Of a DNA stretch of 64,000 nt, positions 16,046 to 23,985 are shown one piece after another. Position 1 is the stretch's first letter; each line of letters opens with the position of its first letter. Source of the stretch: an uncultured bacterium. Lineage in GTDB: Bacteria > Verrucomicrobiota > Lentisphaeria > Victivallales > UBA1829. The notes beneath the pieces were generated by a model. That model saw only the letters and a program-made list of their open reading frames with translations, was not told the origin of the DNA and did no database searches. Where the stretch lies: assembly GCA_900549415.1 (NCBI GenBank), contig URNX01000001.1:62001-126000 (forward strand). The letters run 5' to 3'. A program made the position numbers and the translations under genes.

Positions 16046-18004
16046 TCACTCCTCCAGCCGCCGGATGGCATGGAACTTGCAGACTTTCAGGCATGCGCCG
16101 CAGCCCGTGCAGCGGATCTGATCGATGCGGTGAATGCTTTTTGCCGATCCGACAATCGCCCCGTGCGCACAGGCACGGGCGCAGACCGTGCATCCGCGGC
16201 AGAGCGCCGGGTCGATTTCGCAGCGGATCAGTCCCTTGCAGACTCCTGCAGGACAGCGGCGGTCATAGATATGTGCTTCGTACTCGTCTCGGAACCAGCG
16301 CAGAGTTGAAAGAACCGGATTCGGCGCGGTCCGTCCGAGTCCGCAAAGACTCGTCGAGCGGATCACGTCCGCAAGGTTGCGGAGTTTCAGTATGGCTTTG
16401 AAGCGGAGAAGCGCATCGTCTCCATGTTCCGCAGAGCGCGGACGCGTGATCTGTTCCAGAATCTCGCGGAGCTGGCGCGTTCCCTCGCGGCAGGGAACGC
16501 ATTTGCCGCAGCTCTCGTTCTGAATGAATTCCATGAAATATTTGGCGACGTCGACCATGCAGGTGTCCTCGTCCATGGCGACAAGTCCGCCGGAGCCCAT
16601 CATCGCTCCGAACTCGCGCAGAGTTTCGTAATCAATCGGCAGATCCGCATGGGAAGCGGGAATGCAGCCGCCGGAAGGACCGCCGATCTGAACCGCCTTG
16701 AACCGTTTCCGGTTCTGCATCCCCCCGCCGATCTCCTCGATGACGGAACGCAGGGATACGCCCATTGCAACTTCCACGATTCCGGTGCGGACCACTTTCC
16801 CGGAGAGAGCGAACACCTTTGTTCCGCGGCTCCGCTTCGTCCCGACCGAAACGAACCAGTCGCGTCCGTTCAGAATCAAGCCCGGTACATTGGCGATTGT
16901 TTCAACGTTGTTGATGACCGTAGGTTTCCCGAAAAGTCCTTTTTCCGTCGGGAACGGCGGACGCGGCCCCGGCATTCCGCGCTTGCCTTCGATGCTCCGG
17001 ATCAGCGCGGTTTCCTCGCCGCAGACGAACGCGCCCGCGCCTTTGCGGATGACGATTTTCAAATCAAAGCCGCTGTCCAGAATATTTTCTCCGAGCAGAC
17101 CGTACGCGCGCGCCTGCTCAATCGCGTTTTCCAGGCGCCGGATTGCGAGCGGATATTCCGCCCGGATGTAGATGACGGCGCGTCCCGCTCCGATGGCATA
17201 GGATGCAATCGCAAGCCCCTCAATCAGACGGTGCGGGTCGCCCTCGATAAGCGCGCGATCCATGAATGCCCCGGGGTCGCCCTCGTCCGCATTGCAGATC
17301 ATATATTTCTGGTCACTGGCGGAATTCAGGGCGAGCTTCCACTTGGTCCCCGTCGGGAAGCCGCCGCCTCCGCGCCCGCGCAGTCCGCTCAGTTCCACCT
17401 CTTCGCAGATTTCAGACGGCGTCATGGTGTGAAGCGACTTCGCGAACGCGCGGTACCCGCCGCCTGCCAGATACTCTTCAATCGATCCGGGATCGACAAT
17501 GCCGCAGTTCTGAAGCACGCGGAAAGTCTGTCCGCGGAAAAACGGATGTTCCAGCAGCAATGGGATCCCCGGCGCAGTGGACTGTCCTTCAAGCACGATC
17601 TGACCGAGAAGCCCCTCCTCCGGCACGCGCTTTTCAAGCAGAAGCGCGGAAAGAAGCGGTTCCACCTTCTCTTTTGTCACAAACGAATAGACCAGACGGG
17701 CGAAGCGGGGAAGCTGAACCATCACGATTGGTTCCGCCGAACAGAGCCCGAGACAGCCGGTTTCAACGACTTCCGCATCGACGTTGTGCCATTTCAGAAA
17801 TTCGCGCACAGCGGCAAGCGTGTGTCCGGCACCCGCCCCCTGCCCGCAAGTTGCAGTCCCGACGAATACTGCCGGACGCTGCGGATTCCTGCGGAGCAGA
17901 AGCGAACCGAGCTCTTTTGCCCGTCCGGAAATCTCCTGCTTGATGCCGTCGTAAGTCAGCATGGAGAGAAGAATCGACTTGACGTCCTGCGGATATGCGG
18001 TCAT
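16046..18004 (-). CDS. hydB: NuoF-like flavoprotein subunit of the hydrogenase (HydB/HndC)
   Basis: 652 residues. Domains in order: a thioredoxin-like 2Fe-2S ferredoxin region (about 45-115; ATCGQG and TGCLGLC), the NuoF core with the FMN/NADH glycine loop GRGGGGFPTGTKWK, a 4Fe-4S motif ESCGKCVPCREGT, and a C-terminal pair of 4Fe-4S motifs (CRGCTVCARAC, CTGCGACLKVC). This layout is that of HydB/HndC in trimeric NAD(P)-dependent [FeFe]-hydrogenases, which accept electrons from NADH and can bifurcate with ferredoxin. Its start overlaps the hydC stop by four bases. Cytoplasmic complex with hydA and hydC. Confidence 0.93.
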   Translation of the reverse strand: MTAYPQDVKSILLSMLTYDGIKQEISGRAKELGSLLLRRNPQRPAVFVGTATCGQGAGAGHTLAAVREFLKWHNVDAEVVETGCLGLCSAEPIVMVQLPRFARLVYSFVTKEKVEPLLSALLLEKRVPEEGLLGQIVLEGQSTAPGIPLLLEHPFFRGQTFRVLQNCGIVDPGSIEEYLAGGGYRAFAKSLHTMTPSEICEEVELSGLRGRGGGGFPTGTKWKLALNSASDQKYMICNADEGDPGAFMDRALIEGDPHRLIEGLAIASYAIGAGRAVIYIRAEYPLAIRRLENAIEQARAYGLLGENILDSGFDLKIVIRKGAGAFVCGEETALIRSIEGKRGMPGPRPPFPTEKGLFGKPTVINNVETIANVPGLILNGRDWFVSVGTKRSRGTKVFALSGKVVRTGIVEVAMGVSLRSVIEEIGGGMQNRKRFKAVQIGGPSGGCIPASHADLPIDYETLREFGAMMGSGGLVAMDEDTCMVDVAKYFMEFIQNESCGKCVPCREGTRQLREILEQITRPRSAEHGDDALLRFKAILKLRNLADVIRSTSLCGLGRTAPNPVLSTLRWFRDEYEAHIYDRRCPAGVCKGLIRCEIDPALCRGCTVCARACAHGAIVGSAKSIHRIDQIRCTGCGACLKVCKFHAIRRLEE

Positions 18005-18480
18005 GCCTCCCTCCCCTCGCGGTCGCGGATTGCGGAAACGATGTCGCGGATTTTATCTTCGTTCACACAGGCGTGAATCTCCCCGTTGATGCTCATGACG
18101 GGCGCCAGCCCGCACGCGCCGAGACAGGGAGAGACCCCCAGACTGAACAGCCCGTCCGCCGTCGTTTCGCCCGGATGAATCCGGAGATAGCGTTCCAGAA
18201 AATCGAGAATCGCGGCGGAGCCTTTGACGTGGCACGCCGTTCCCCGGCAGAGCATGATGTGGTATTTCCCCGTGTTTTCAAACCGGAATTGATTGTAGAA
18301 TGTCGCCACACCGTAAACCTTTCCCGCGGCAAGCCCGAGATGCCGGGCAATTGCAATGATCGCGGTACGGGAGAGCGCCCCCTGCGACTCCTGAACATCC
18401 TGGAGAATTGCAATCAGATTCTCCCGCACTCCGGCGGGATAGCGTTCCAGGATGGCGGCTGTGTTCTGCTCGTTCTGCAT
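18001..18480 (-). CDS. hydC: NuoE-like 2Fe-2S subunit of the hydrogenase (HydC/HndA)
   Basis: 159 residues, typical of NuoE/HydC. An N-terminal helical bundle (LSRTAIIAIARHLGLAAGKVYGVATFYNQF) is followed by a thioredoxin-like 2Fe-2S domain with the four cysteines in CRGTACHVKG and SPCLGACGLAP. It passes electrons between the flavin of hydB and the rest of the complex. It lies 5 bp after rex and overlaps hydB (ATGA), so the three subunits are translationally coupled. Confidence 0.93.
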   Translation of the reverse strand: MQNEQNTAAILERYPAGVRENLIAILQDVQESQGALSRTAIIAIARHLGLAAGKVYGVATFYNQFRFENTGKYHIMLCRGTACHVKGSAAILDFLERYLRIHPGETTADGLFSLGVSPCLGACGLAPVMSINGEIHACVNEDKIRDIVSAIRDREGREA

Positions 18481-18485
18481 TCGTT

Positions 18486-19127
18486 TCAGTCGCGCTGTTT
18501 CAGATGATCGGCGAAATAAGCGAGTTTTTCCAGCGAGCTGGCGATATCGATGCGGTCCGCACAGACCGAGTCCGGCACGCGCAGCGGAACCGGCGCAAAG
18601 TTGAGCACGCCCTTGATTCCGGCGGCGACCATCATATCGGCAACCGCCTGCGCCTGCCCCGCCGGAACCGTGATGATTCCGACATTGATGTCAAGCTCCT
18701 TGACTTTCGATTCGAAATCCCTGGTATGATAGCAGCGGCAGCCGGAGATGACGCGGTCGACTTTGCTTTCATCGGTATCGAACGCCGCGACAATGGTCAG
18801 CCCCGGGTGGCGGTAAGTGAAATACGAGAGAATGGCGCGTCCGAGGTTTCCGACTCCCACCAGCGCAATGGAACGGTCTTTCGAGCCGTCGAGTATGACG
18901 GTGATGCGGGAGATGAGGCTGGCGATATCATATCCTTTATGAGGGCTGCCCTCGTGCCCGATCGTCATAATGTCGCGCCGCACCTGAGCCGGAGTGTTGT
19001 GAGCCAGTGCGGCGAGCTGGTGTGAAAAAAGTGTTTTCTGCCCTTTCGAAAGCAGATCCGAAAGGAGTCTCTTATACAAAACCATGCGCTCGATCGTCCG
19101 GGCCGGAATATTTTTCGTCAGTTTCAT
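18486..19127 (-). CDS. rex: Redox-sensing transcriptional repressor Rex
   Basis: 213 residues. N-terminal winged helix (about 1-80, with VRRDIMTIG as recognition helix region) and C-terminal Rossmann domain with GVGNLGRA binding NADH. Rex senses the NADH/NAD+ ratio: NAD+-bound Rex holds DNA, NADH releases it. It is the first gene of the operon that encodes the NADH-linked hydrogenase, and a Rex-type operator lies 33-50 bp upstream, so autoregulation and hydrogenase control are strongly suggested. Confidence 0.95.
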   Translation of the reverse strand: MKLTKNIPARTIERMVLYKRLLSDLLSKGQKTLFSHQLAALAHNTPAQVRRDIMTIGHEGSPHKGYDIASLISRITVILDGSKDRSIALVGVGNLGRAILSYFTYRHPGLTIVAAFDTDESKVDRVISGCRCYHTRDFESKVKELDINVGIITVPAGQAQAVADMMVAAGIKGVLNFAPVPLRVPDSVCADRIDIASSLEKLAYFADHLKQRD

Positions 19128-19159
19128 TTTCCCTTTTTACCGTGTTGTGAAAAAGTTCT

Positions 19160-19177
19160 TTGTGAGATTGTTCACAG
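19160..19177 (-). promoter_or_regulatory. Rex operator
   Basis: TTGTGA-GATTGT-TCACAG on the plus strand, 11 of 12 bases of the TTGTGA-N6-TCACAA Rex consensus, immediately downstream of the -10 element. A second TTGTGA half-site with a weak partner starts at 19145, so two dimers may bind. Confidence 0.8.
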
Positions 19178-19181
19178 AGAA

Positions 19182-19210
19182 ACAATAACCCTAAAACCCG
19201 TAAACGTCAA
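19182..19210 (-). promoter_or_regulatory. Promoter of the rex-hydrogenase operon
   Basis: Minus strand -35 TTGACG (19210-19205), 17-base spacer, -10 TATTGT (19187-19182). The Rex operator starts 4 bp downstream, a position where binding would block initiation. Confidence 0.6.
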
Positions 19211-19232
19211 GGGCAAAACCGAAAAAATATGC

Positions 19233-19258
19233 ATTTTTCCTGGTTCCCGTGGAAAAAT
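19233..19258 (-). terminator. Possible terminator of the antiporter operon
   Basis: Stem ATTTTTCC (19233-19240) with GGAAAAAT (19251-19258); on the minus strand it is followed by GCATATTTTTTC. The stem is AT-rich, so confidence is limited. Confidence 0.4.
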
Positions 19259-19276
19259 CTTCCCGCGGACAGCCGC

Positions 19277-20635
19277 TTAGAGCAGCTGATCCTGCAGCTC
19301 GTCCTTTTCTTTTTCCGGCTCAGCTTCCTCGGAACGGAACTGAAGATGAAAATGCTCAATAATCCAGCGCACGATGTTCGGAACAGGAAGAGTCGTCACG
19401 ATCGAAAGAACAATGATGGCGTTGAAGAAACTGTTGTCCAGCATCCCGAGCTCTTTGCCGATTGCGGCGGCCGCAAGCGTGGCGGAAAGCTGGGGAACCG
19501 TCATCACTCCCGCGCAGATTCCCTTCAGATTCGCAAAACCGCAGAGACGAAGCGCAAGCCAGCCGGAAAAGACCTTGCTCACGACAAGTCCGACAACCGT
19601 CAAAACGATGATGCTGACATTGCTTGCGGATTCAAACAGTGCGTGAAGATCCGTCTTCATTCCGATGGAAATGAACAGGAACGGAATCAGAAAACCGTAA
19701 CCGATCCCCTCGAACTTGTGGAAAACATCGTAGGTCGTCTTGTACTCCGGATTCTGCATGATGCGCGAAAGTCCAAGTCCGGCAAGGAATGAACCGACCA
19801 CGAGGTTGATTCCGAGAAATTCCCCTGCAAGAACGACCAGAAGAATCAGAAACAGAAAGCAGGTCATAATCACATCTTCGCCGTTGTTCAGGACACGGAA
19901 AATCAGACGGCCAGCTTTCGGAACCAGCCAGAGCACCAGAAGAAAATAAACCAGAACCAGCAGCAGAAACACAACCGTAAACCAGCTGCCGAATATCGAC
20001 GGGTCTATGTAATCAAACAGCGAAAGCGTTTTGTGGAATCCGGCGTTGTTCGTCACGACCTTCTTCATCTGCACGCTCACCGCAAGAAGAACGATACTCG
20101 CGACATCCGTAATCACCGTCGAAATCAGTACCGCCGAACCGAAAATCGTCTTGGAAATCTTCAGTTCGCGGATAATCGGGAACACAATGCCGACCGAATG
20201 CGAAGCAAACAGCGAGGCGTAAAGCAGTTTTCCGGGAAAGTCTTCCGCCCGGAAATAACCGTAAACCAGAAAGCCGGAAACGGCAGGCAGAAGAAAAGTC
20301 AGAATGCTCAGCGCAACAACCGGACGTTTCGAGGAGCGGATCAGTTTGAAATCCGCTTCCATCCCCGCCAGCGTCATCAGGAAGAGCAGCCCCAGCGAAC
20401 CGAGCGAATTGATCAGAGTCAGCGAATTCTCCTCAATCATCTTCGGGTCGCCGCCGAGAAACGACAGCGCTGGGGAAAGACGTCCCACGAGGTCGAATCC
20501 GTTCGGACCGATCATCATGCCGACAATCAGGAGTGCAATCACCTGCGGAATTTTGAAACGCCGCAGGAACAGCGGCATCACTGCCATCAAAGTGATCAGG
20601 ATCATAAACAGAATAAGAAACGCGTCACTGCTCAT
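19277..20635 (-). CDS. Cation:proton antiporter, CPA2 family
   Basis: 452 residues with about 12-13 hydrophobic segments, starting after a short N-terminus. Features of the Na+/H+ exchanger fold: FKIPQVIALLIVGMMIGPNG in the first repeat and TDVASIVLLAVSV in the region of the ion-binding acidic residue. The C-terminus is a short charged tail (about 25 residues rich in Glu and Lys) with no TrkA-N domain. It would exchange Na+ or K+ for protons across the inner membrane. AAAGGAG precedes the ATG. It follows the methyltransferase gene by 12 bp, so it is probably the last gene of that operon. Confidence 0.9.
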   Translation of the reverse strand: MSSDAFLILFMILITLMAVMPLFLRRFKIPQVIALLIVGMMIGPNGFDLVGRLSPALSFLGGDPKMIEENSLTLINSLGSLGLLFLMTLAGMEADFKLIRSSKRPVVALSILTFLLPAVSGFLVYGYFRAEDFPGKLLYASLFASHSVGIVFPIIRELKISKTIFGSAVLISTVITDVASIVLLAVSVQMKKVVTNNAGFHKTLSLFDYIDPSIFGSWFTVVFLLLVLVYFLLVLWLVPKAGRLIFRVLNNGEDVIMTCFLFLILLVVLAGEFLGINLVVGSFLAGLGLSRIMQNPEYKTTYDVFHKFEGIGYGFLIPFLFISIGMKTDLHALFESASNVSIIVLTVVGLVVSKVFSGWLALRLCGFANLKGICAGVMTVPQLSATLAAAAIGKELGMLDNSFFNAIIVLSIVTTLPVPNIVRWIIEHFHLQFRSEEAEPEKEKDELQDQLL

Positions 20636-20647
20636 AGGAAATCTCCT

Positions 20648-21904
20648 TTAATTTTTCGCTTCCGCATACATGCATTTCAGATGTGACGATTCCCGGAACT
20701 TCGCCGGATGATCCACCGCGTGCGCCGTCCGCTCCAGTTCATTCAGAGGACGCCCCGCCGAAGACGCGGCCTCCTTCACGACTGAAAATAAAGCGTCCGC
20801 CGTCACCCGGCTCGAACACGAGGCAAAAACCAGAAGACCGTGCGGAGCCAGCAGTTTCACAGCGGCCTTCGCCAGACGGGAATAGGTGTTCAGCGCCGTC
20901 CGCACCTCCGCTTCCGCTTTCGCAAAAGAGGGAGGATCGACTATCACGATATCAAACCGGCGGCGTTTCGCGGCGAGCTCCCCCATCGCAATAAACGCAT
21001 CCGCCGCGATCTCGCTGTGCGGACAGTTCTTCAGAGACGGGTTCAATGCAAAATTCTCCGCAACGGCTTCCGCCGCATGACGGTTGATGTCCACGCTCAC
21101 AACCTCCGTTGCGCCCCCCGCCGCGGCATAAAGCGAGAAACCGCCGGAATAGGAGAAAACGTTCAGAACACGCTTTCCAGAAGCCAGACGGCGCACCCGG
21201 TCCCGGTTGTCCCGCTGGTCAAGGAAAAATCCGGTTTTCTGTCCGCGGATCACATCGGCGGCAAAACGGATGCCGTTCTCAAGGAAGGTCAGATTGCCGT
21301 CGAACGGCGCTCCGTCGCAAGTGAAAACGGAACCGTCGGGACACCACGAAGAGCCTTCGGGCATCGCTGCGACTTCACGGGAGAGACGGATCACCACCCG
21401 GCGGATCTCCGGCAGCAGCTCCGTCAGAGCTTCCGCCGCCTCATCCGCCCACACAACCCACGCGGCGGAGTAGAGCTTCAGAACCAGAGTATCGCCGTAC
21501 TTGTCGCAGACGAGTCCGGGAAAACCGTCGGATTCGCCGTGAACCACGCGCCACGCCTCCGTTTCCGGAGGCAGAGACGGCAGTCGCAGCTCAAGAGCTT
21601 TCCGGATTCCCGCAAGAAACAGCGGTTTGCCGACCGGAGGATTCTTCGAGCCATAGGAAAGCACCTTCACGCGCACCTGCGAACGCGGATCGTAAAGCCC
21701 TGCGCCGAGAACGGAATTGGATTTGCCGTCGTACAGAACCGCAACAGATCCTGCCGCACCGTCGCGCGAAAGCCTCTCCACGGAATCTTCAAAGACCCAC
21801 GGGTGACCTTTGCGAACCGCCTGTGCGCCTTTGTTTTTCAAACGCACCGCAATGCGAACTTTTTTGCGTTCCGCAAGCGGATTTTCGGGAAACGGGATAT
21901 TCAT
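20648..21904 (-). CDS. Class I SAM-dependent rRNA methyltransferase, RlmI-like
   Basis: 418 residues. N-terminal PUA domain (about 15-90; KGHPWVFEDSV), a linker domain, then the Rossmann methyltransferase fold with QKTGFFLDQRDNR, LNVFSYSGGFSLYAA (SAM loop) and the catalytic-site VDPPSFAK. This is the layout of RlmI, which forms m5C1962 in 23S rRNA; related YccW/YwbD proteins share it, so the exact target nucleotide is inferred. Its start overlaps the stop of the upstream GH42-like gene by four bases and AGGAAGGAG lies inside that gene. Confidence 0.88.
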   Translation of the reverse strand: MNIPFPENPLAERKKVRIAVRLKNKGAQAVRKGHPWVFEDSVERLSRDGAAGSVAVLYDGKSNSVLGAGLYDPRSQVRVKVLSYGSKNPPVGKPLFLAGIRKALELRLPSLPPETEAWRVVHGESDGFPGLVCDKYGDTLVLKLYSAAWVVWADEAAEALTELLPEIRRVVIRLSREVAAMPEGSSWCPDGSVFTCDGAPFDGNLTFLENGIRFAADVIRGQKTGFFLDQRDNRDRVRRLASGKRVLNVFSYSGGFSLYAAAGGATEVVSVDINRHAAEAVAENFALNPSLKNCPHSEIAADAFIAMGELAAKRRRFDIVIVDPPSFAKAEAEVRTALNTYSRLAKAAVKLLAPHGLLVFASCSSRVTADALFSVVKEAASSAGRPLNELERTAHAVDHPAKFRESSHLKCMYAEAKN

Positions 21905-23808
21905 GACAGTACTCCTTCCTCGACCAGAACGGCAACGCCGGAAGAGTCGGGAATAAATTTGATTTTCCGGATGTTGTCCGCAGACGAAACGGTGATGCGG
22001 CGTCCGGAAACAAGATCGCGCAGCGCAAGTTTTTTCCAGAACGTCTTATGAAAATGCAGTTCTATTTTTTCCGCAGCCTCCGAACCGAAAACGAAGAGCA
22101 TCCGGTTCTTTCCCGAAAAGCCCGAAACCACGCGGCAGTTGCGGCTGATCAGATTGATTTTCGGTACAACCGCATTCAGCAGAGTATTCAGGAAGCCCTC
22201 CAGCCCCGGGTTTCGCACCGACGCCGCGGAAGCGCCGATGCATGCGCCGAACAGCAGAATCTTCCCTTTTCCGTACGGGATGCTCTCCGCAAGCGCTGTT
22301 CCGTTGCGGAACGGTATCAGGACTTCGGTGTATTTTTTTATGACATGCAGGGGAACCACATACGGACCGGAATCCAGAGTGCAGATTTTCTTGTTCGTTT
22401 TGAATTTCAGAACAGGCGAATCCGGAACCATGCGCGCCGTTTCCAGAACGCCGGTAGCCTCCGCGATAAAACGCGTATCCGGACGCAGCGGAACGCCCGT
22501 CGTACTCCACGCGCCGCATTCGGGTTCGCAGAGAAGAATGCCGCCGGCATATACAAAATCCAGAATCTTCTCCGCCGCGGCATTCGTTATCACCGGAGTT
22601 CCGGGAAGAATCAGCAGTTTCTTGTCCTTCAGAACATCAAGAGACTCTTCCGAACAGACGCTGAACGGCGTCGAGGAAAAGGTCAGGGAACGCACCCAGC
22701 CGCGCAGGGAGGCCAGCGCAGACTTGAGGTAAAGTCCCTTCACCTGAAGCAGCCGCTCTGAAATCCGGCTGCGGTAGACGGCGACCGTTCCGGTTTCCGG
22801 AGCCCATTTCTCCAGCAGATCCGCGGCGGACTCCGTCTGAACCCGGAAACGTTTCAGGGCATTCAGACGCTCCGCAAACAGGAAATCGTCGGATGTCAGC
22901 TGATTGAACAGAGAATCTTTATCCCATTCCCCGAGCACAATCCGTTTTGCGCCGTATGCGGTCGCATTCCAGAGGAAACGGTAGAGCCGCCCCGGAGTCA
23001 GCAGATCGGGCGACGCCTGAAAACCGGGAGAACGCTCCATGACGCAGATTCCTTCCCGGCAGAATGTTTCGGAGGAAGAGGCAAGAACGGCGGTCCGCTC
23101 CGCGTAACTCTCATCCTGCTCCACGGAAACGGCAATATCCAGCTGTTTTTCGGGAAGCAGCCCCGACATCCGCGGGGGAAGCAGCAGCGCAACGTCCGTC
23201 CGCCCCTTCCGCTGAAGAAGTCCCGCCAGTTCCTTGAAAAATCCCGCTTCGCGCAGACGCCGGAAGCGGAGAAACGCCATGGATTCAGGCGAATCGGGCA
23301 GACACTCCGGAGTCTCCGGCGGAATTTGATCGAACGAAAAGTAATTCCGGTACCAGCGGGTGTTCAGCTCCCGGATGGAGGAGAACTCGGAATGCAGAAA
23401 TTTCTGGAACAGTTCCAGCGACGCCGGACAGCGACAGTCGTCAAGCGACAGCAGTTCCAGCCGCCACGCGTCAAGCCATTTCTCCTCGCCGAACTCCGCG
23501 CCCAGCGCACGGAAGAACGCGAACAGGGCGTTGCGGTATTCCGGACGGTCGAAACAGCGCTTCTGAATCCAGACCGGCGGCTCCGGAACCGGAGTCAGTA
23601 TCACGCGCATTCCGCACGCGTCCGCCTCACGCAGATAACCCGAAAAAAGAGAAAAGTCAAAGCAGCCCGGAGCACGCTCCGCAAGACACCACGGGATCGG
23701 GAACACGATCAGGGAGACTCCCGCCTCCGCAAGCTCCTCTAGATCCGCGCGCCAGCGCCACTGCGGAGGAAACGCCCCCGCTTTGATTTGCACACCTGTC
23801 TGTATCAT
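21901..23808 (-). CDS. GH42-like beta-galactosidase homologue lacking the acid/base Glu
   Basis: 635 residues from the ATG at 23808 (an in-frame ATG at 23859 would add 17 residues and overlap the promoter). Region about 15-360 resembles the GH42 barrel: PVPEPPVWIQ, FQKFLHSEFSSIRELNTRW, and VMERSPGF with the presumptive nucleophile E258. The usual NE acid/base pair in GWQIDNE aligns with LL (119-120 in WRLELL). About 360-560 matches the trimerisation, glutamine-amidotransferase-like domain, and a small beta domain follows. No signal peptide. Loss of the acid/base suggests a sugar-binding or altered-mechanism protein. It leads an operon with an rRNA methyltransferase and an antiporter. Confidence 0.7.
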   Translation of the reverse strand: MIQTGVQIKAGAFPPQWRWRADLEELAEAGVSLIVFPIPWCLAERAPGCFDFSLFSGYLREADACGMRVILTPVPEPPVWIQKRCFDRPEYRNALFAFFRALGAEFGEEKWLDAWRLELLSLDDCRCPASLELFQKFLHSEFSSIRELNTRWYRNYFSFDQIPPETPECLPDSPESMAFLRFRRLREAGFFKELAGLLQRKGRTDVALLLPPRMSGLLPEKQLDIAVSVEQDESYAERTAVLASSSETFCREGICVMERSPGFQASPDLLTPGRLYRFLWNATAYGAKRIVLGEWDKDSLFNQLTSDDFLFAERLNALKRFRVQTESAADLLEKWAPETGTVAVYRSRISERLLQVKGLYLKSALASLRGWVRSLTFSSTPFSVCSEESLDVLKDKKLLILPGTPVITNAAAEKILDFVYAGGILLCEPECGAWSTTGVPLRPDTRFIAEATGVLETARMVPDSPVLKFKTNKKICTLDSGPYVVPLHVIKKYTEVLIPFRNGTALAESIPYGKGKILLFGACIGASAASVRNPGLEGFLNTLLNAVVPKINLISRNCRVVSGFSGKNRMLFVFGSEAAEKIELHFHKTFWKKLALRDLVSGRRITVSSADNIRKIKFIPDSSGVAVLVEEGVLS

Positions 23809-23831
23809 TCGTCTGAACCTTGTTTTTCCAC

Positions 23832-23859
23832 AATTTAACGGCTTCGCGGAAAAATACAA
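23832..23859 (-). promoter_or_regulatory. Promoter of the GH42-like operon
   Basis: Minus strand -35 TTGTAT (23859-23854), 16-base spacer, -10 TAAATT (23837-23832), 24 bp before the ATG at 23808. This position supports the shorter start. Confidence 0.5.
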
Positions 23860-23880
23860 GCATTTTTTCAGAAAAAGGAC

Positions 23881-23908
23881 TGGAAATATTAAACAAAAGA
23901 TTTATATT
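23881..23908 (+). promoter_or_regulatory. Possible promoter of the tail-specific protease operon
   Basis: TGGAAA (23881-23886), 16-base spacer, TATATT (23903-23908). The -35 is imperfect. Confidence 0.35.
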
Positions 23909-23985
23909 TCCAAGATCCCGGAACATTTTCCGGAACGCCTTTGTCTTTTTTTGAAAATTCACACACCGATTAGGAGATACGGACA

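Noticed and set aside
21901..23859. Longer start at 23859 for the GH42-like gene
   Set aside because: The extra 17 residues (MYFSAKPLNCG...) are unlike the family and the region overlaps a good promoter; the ATG at 23808 fits better.
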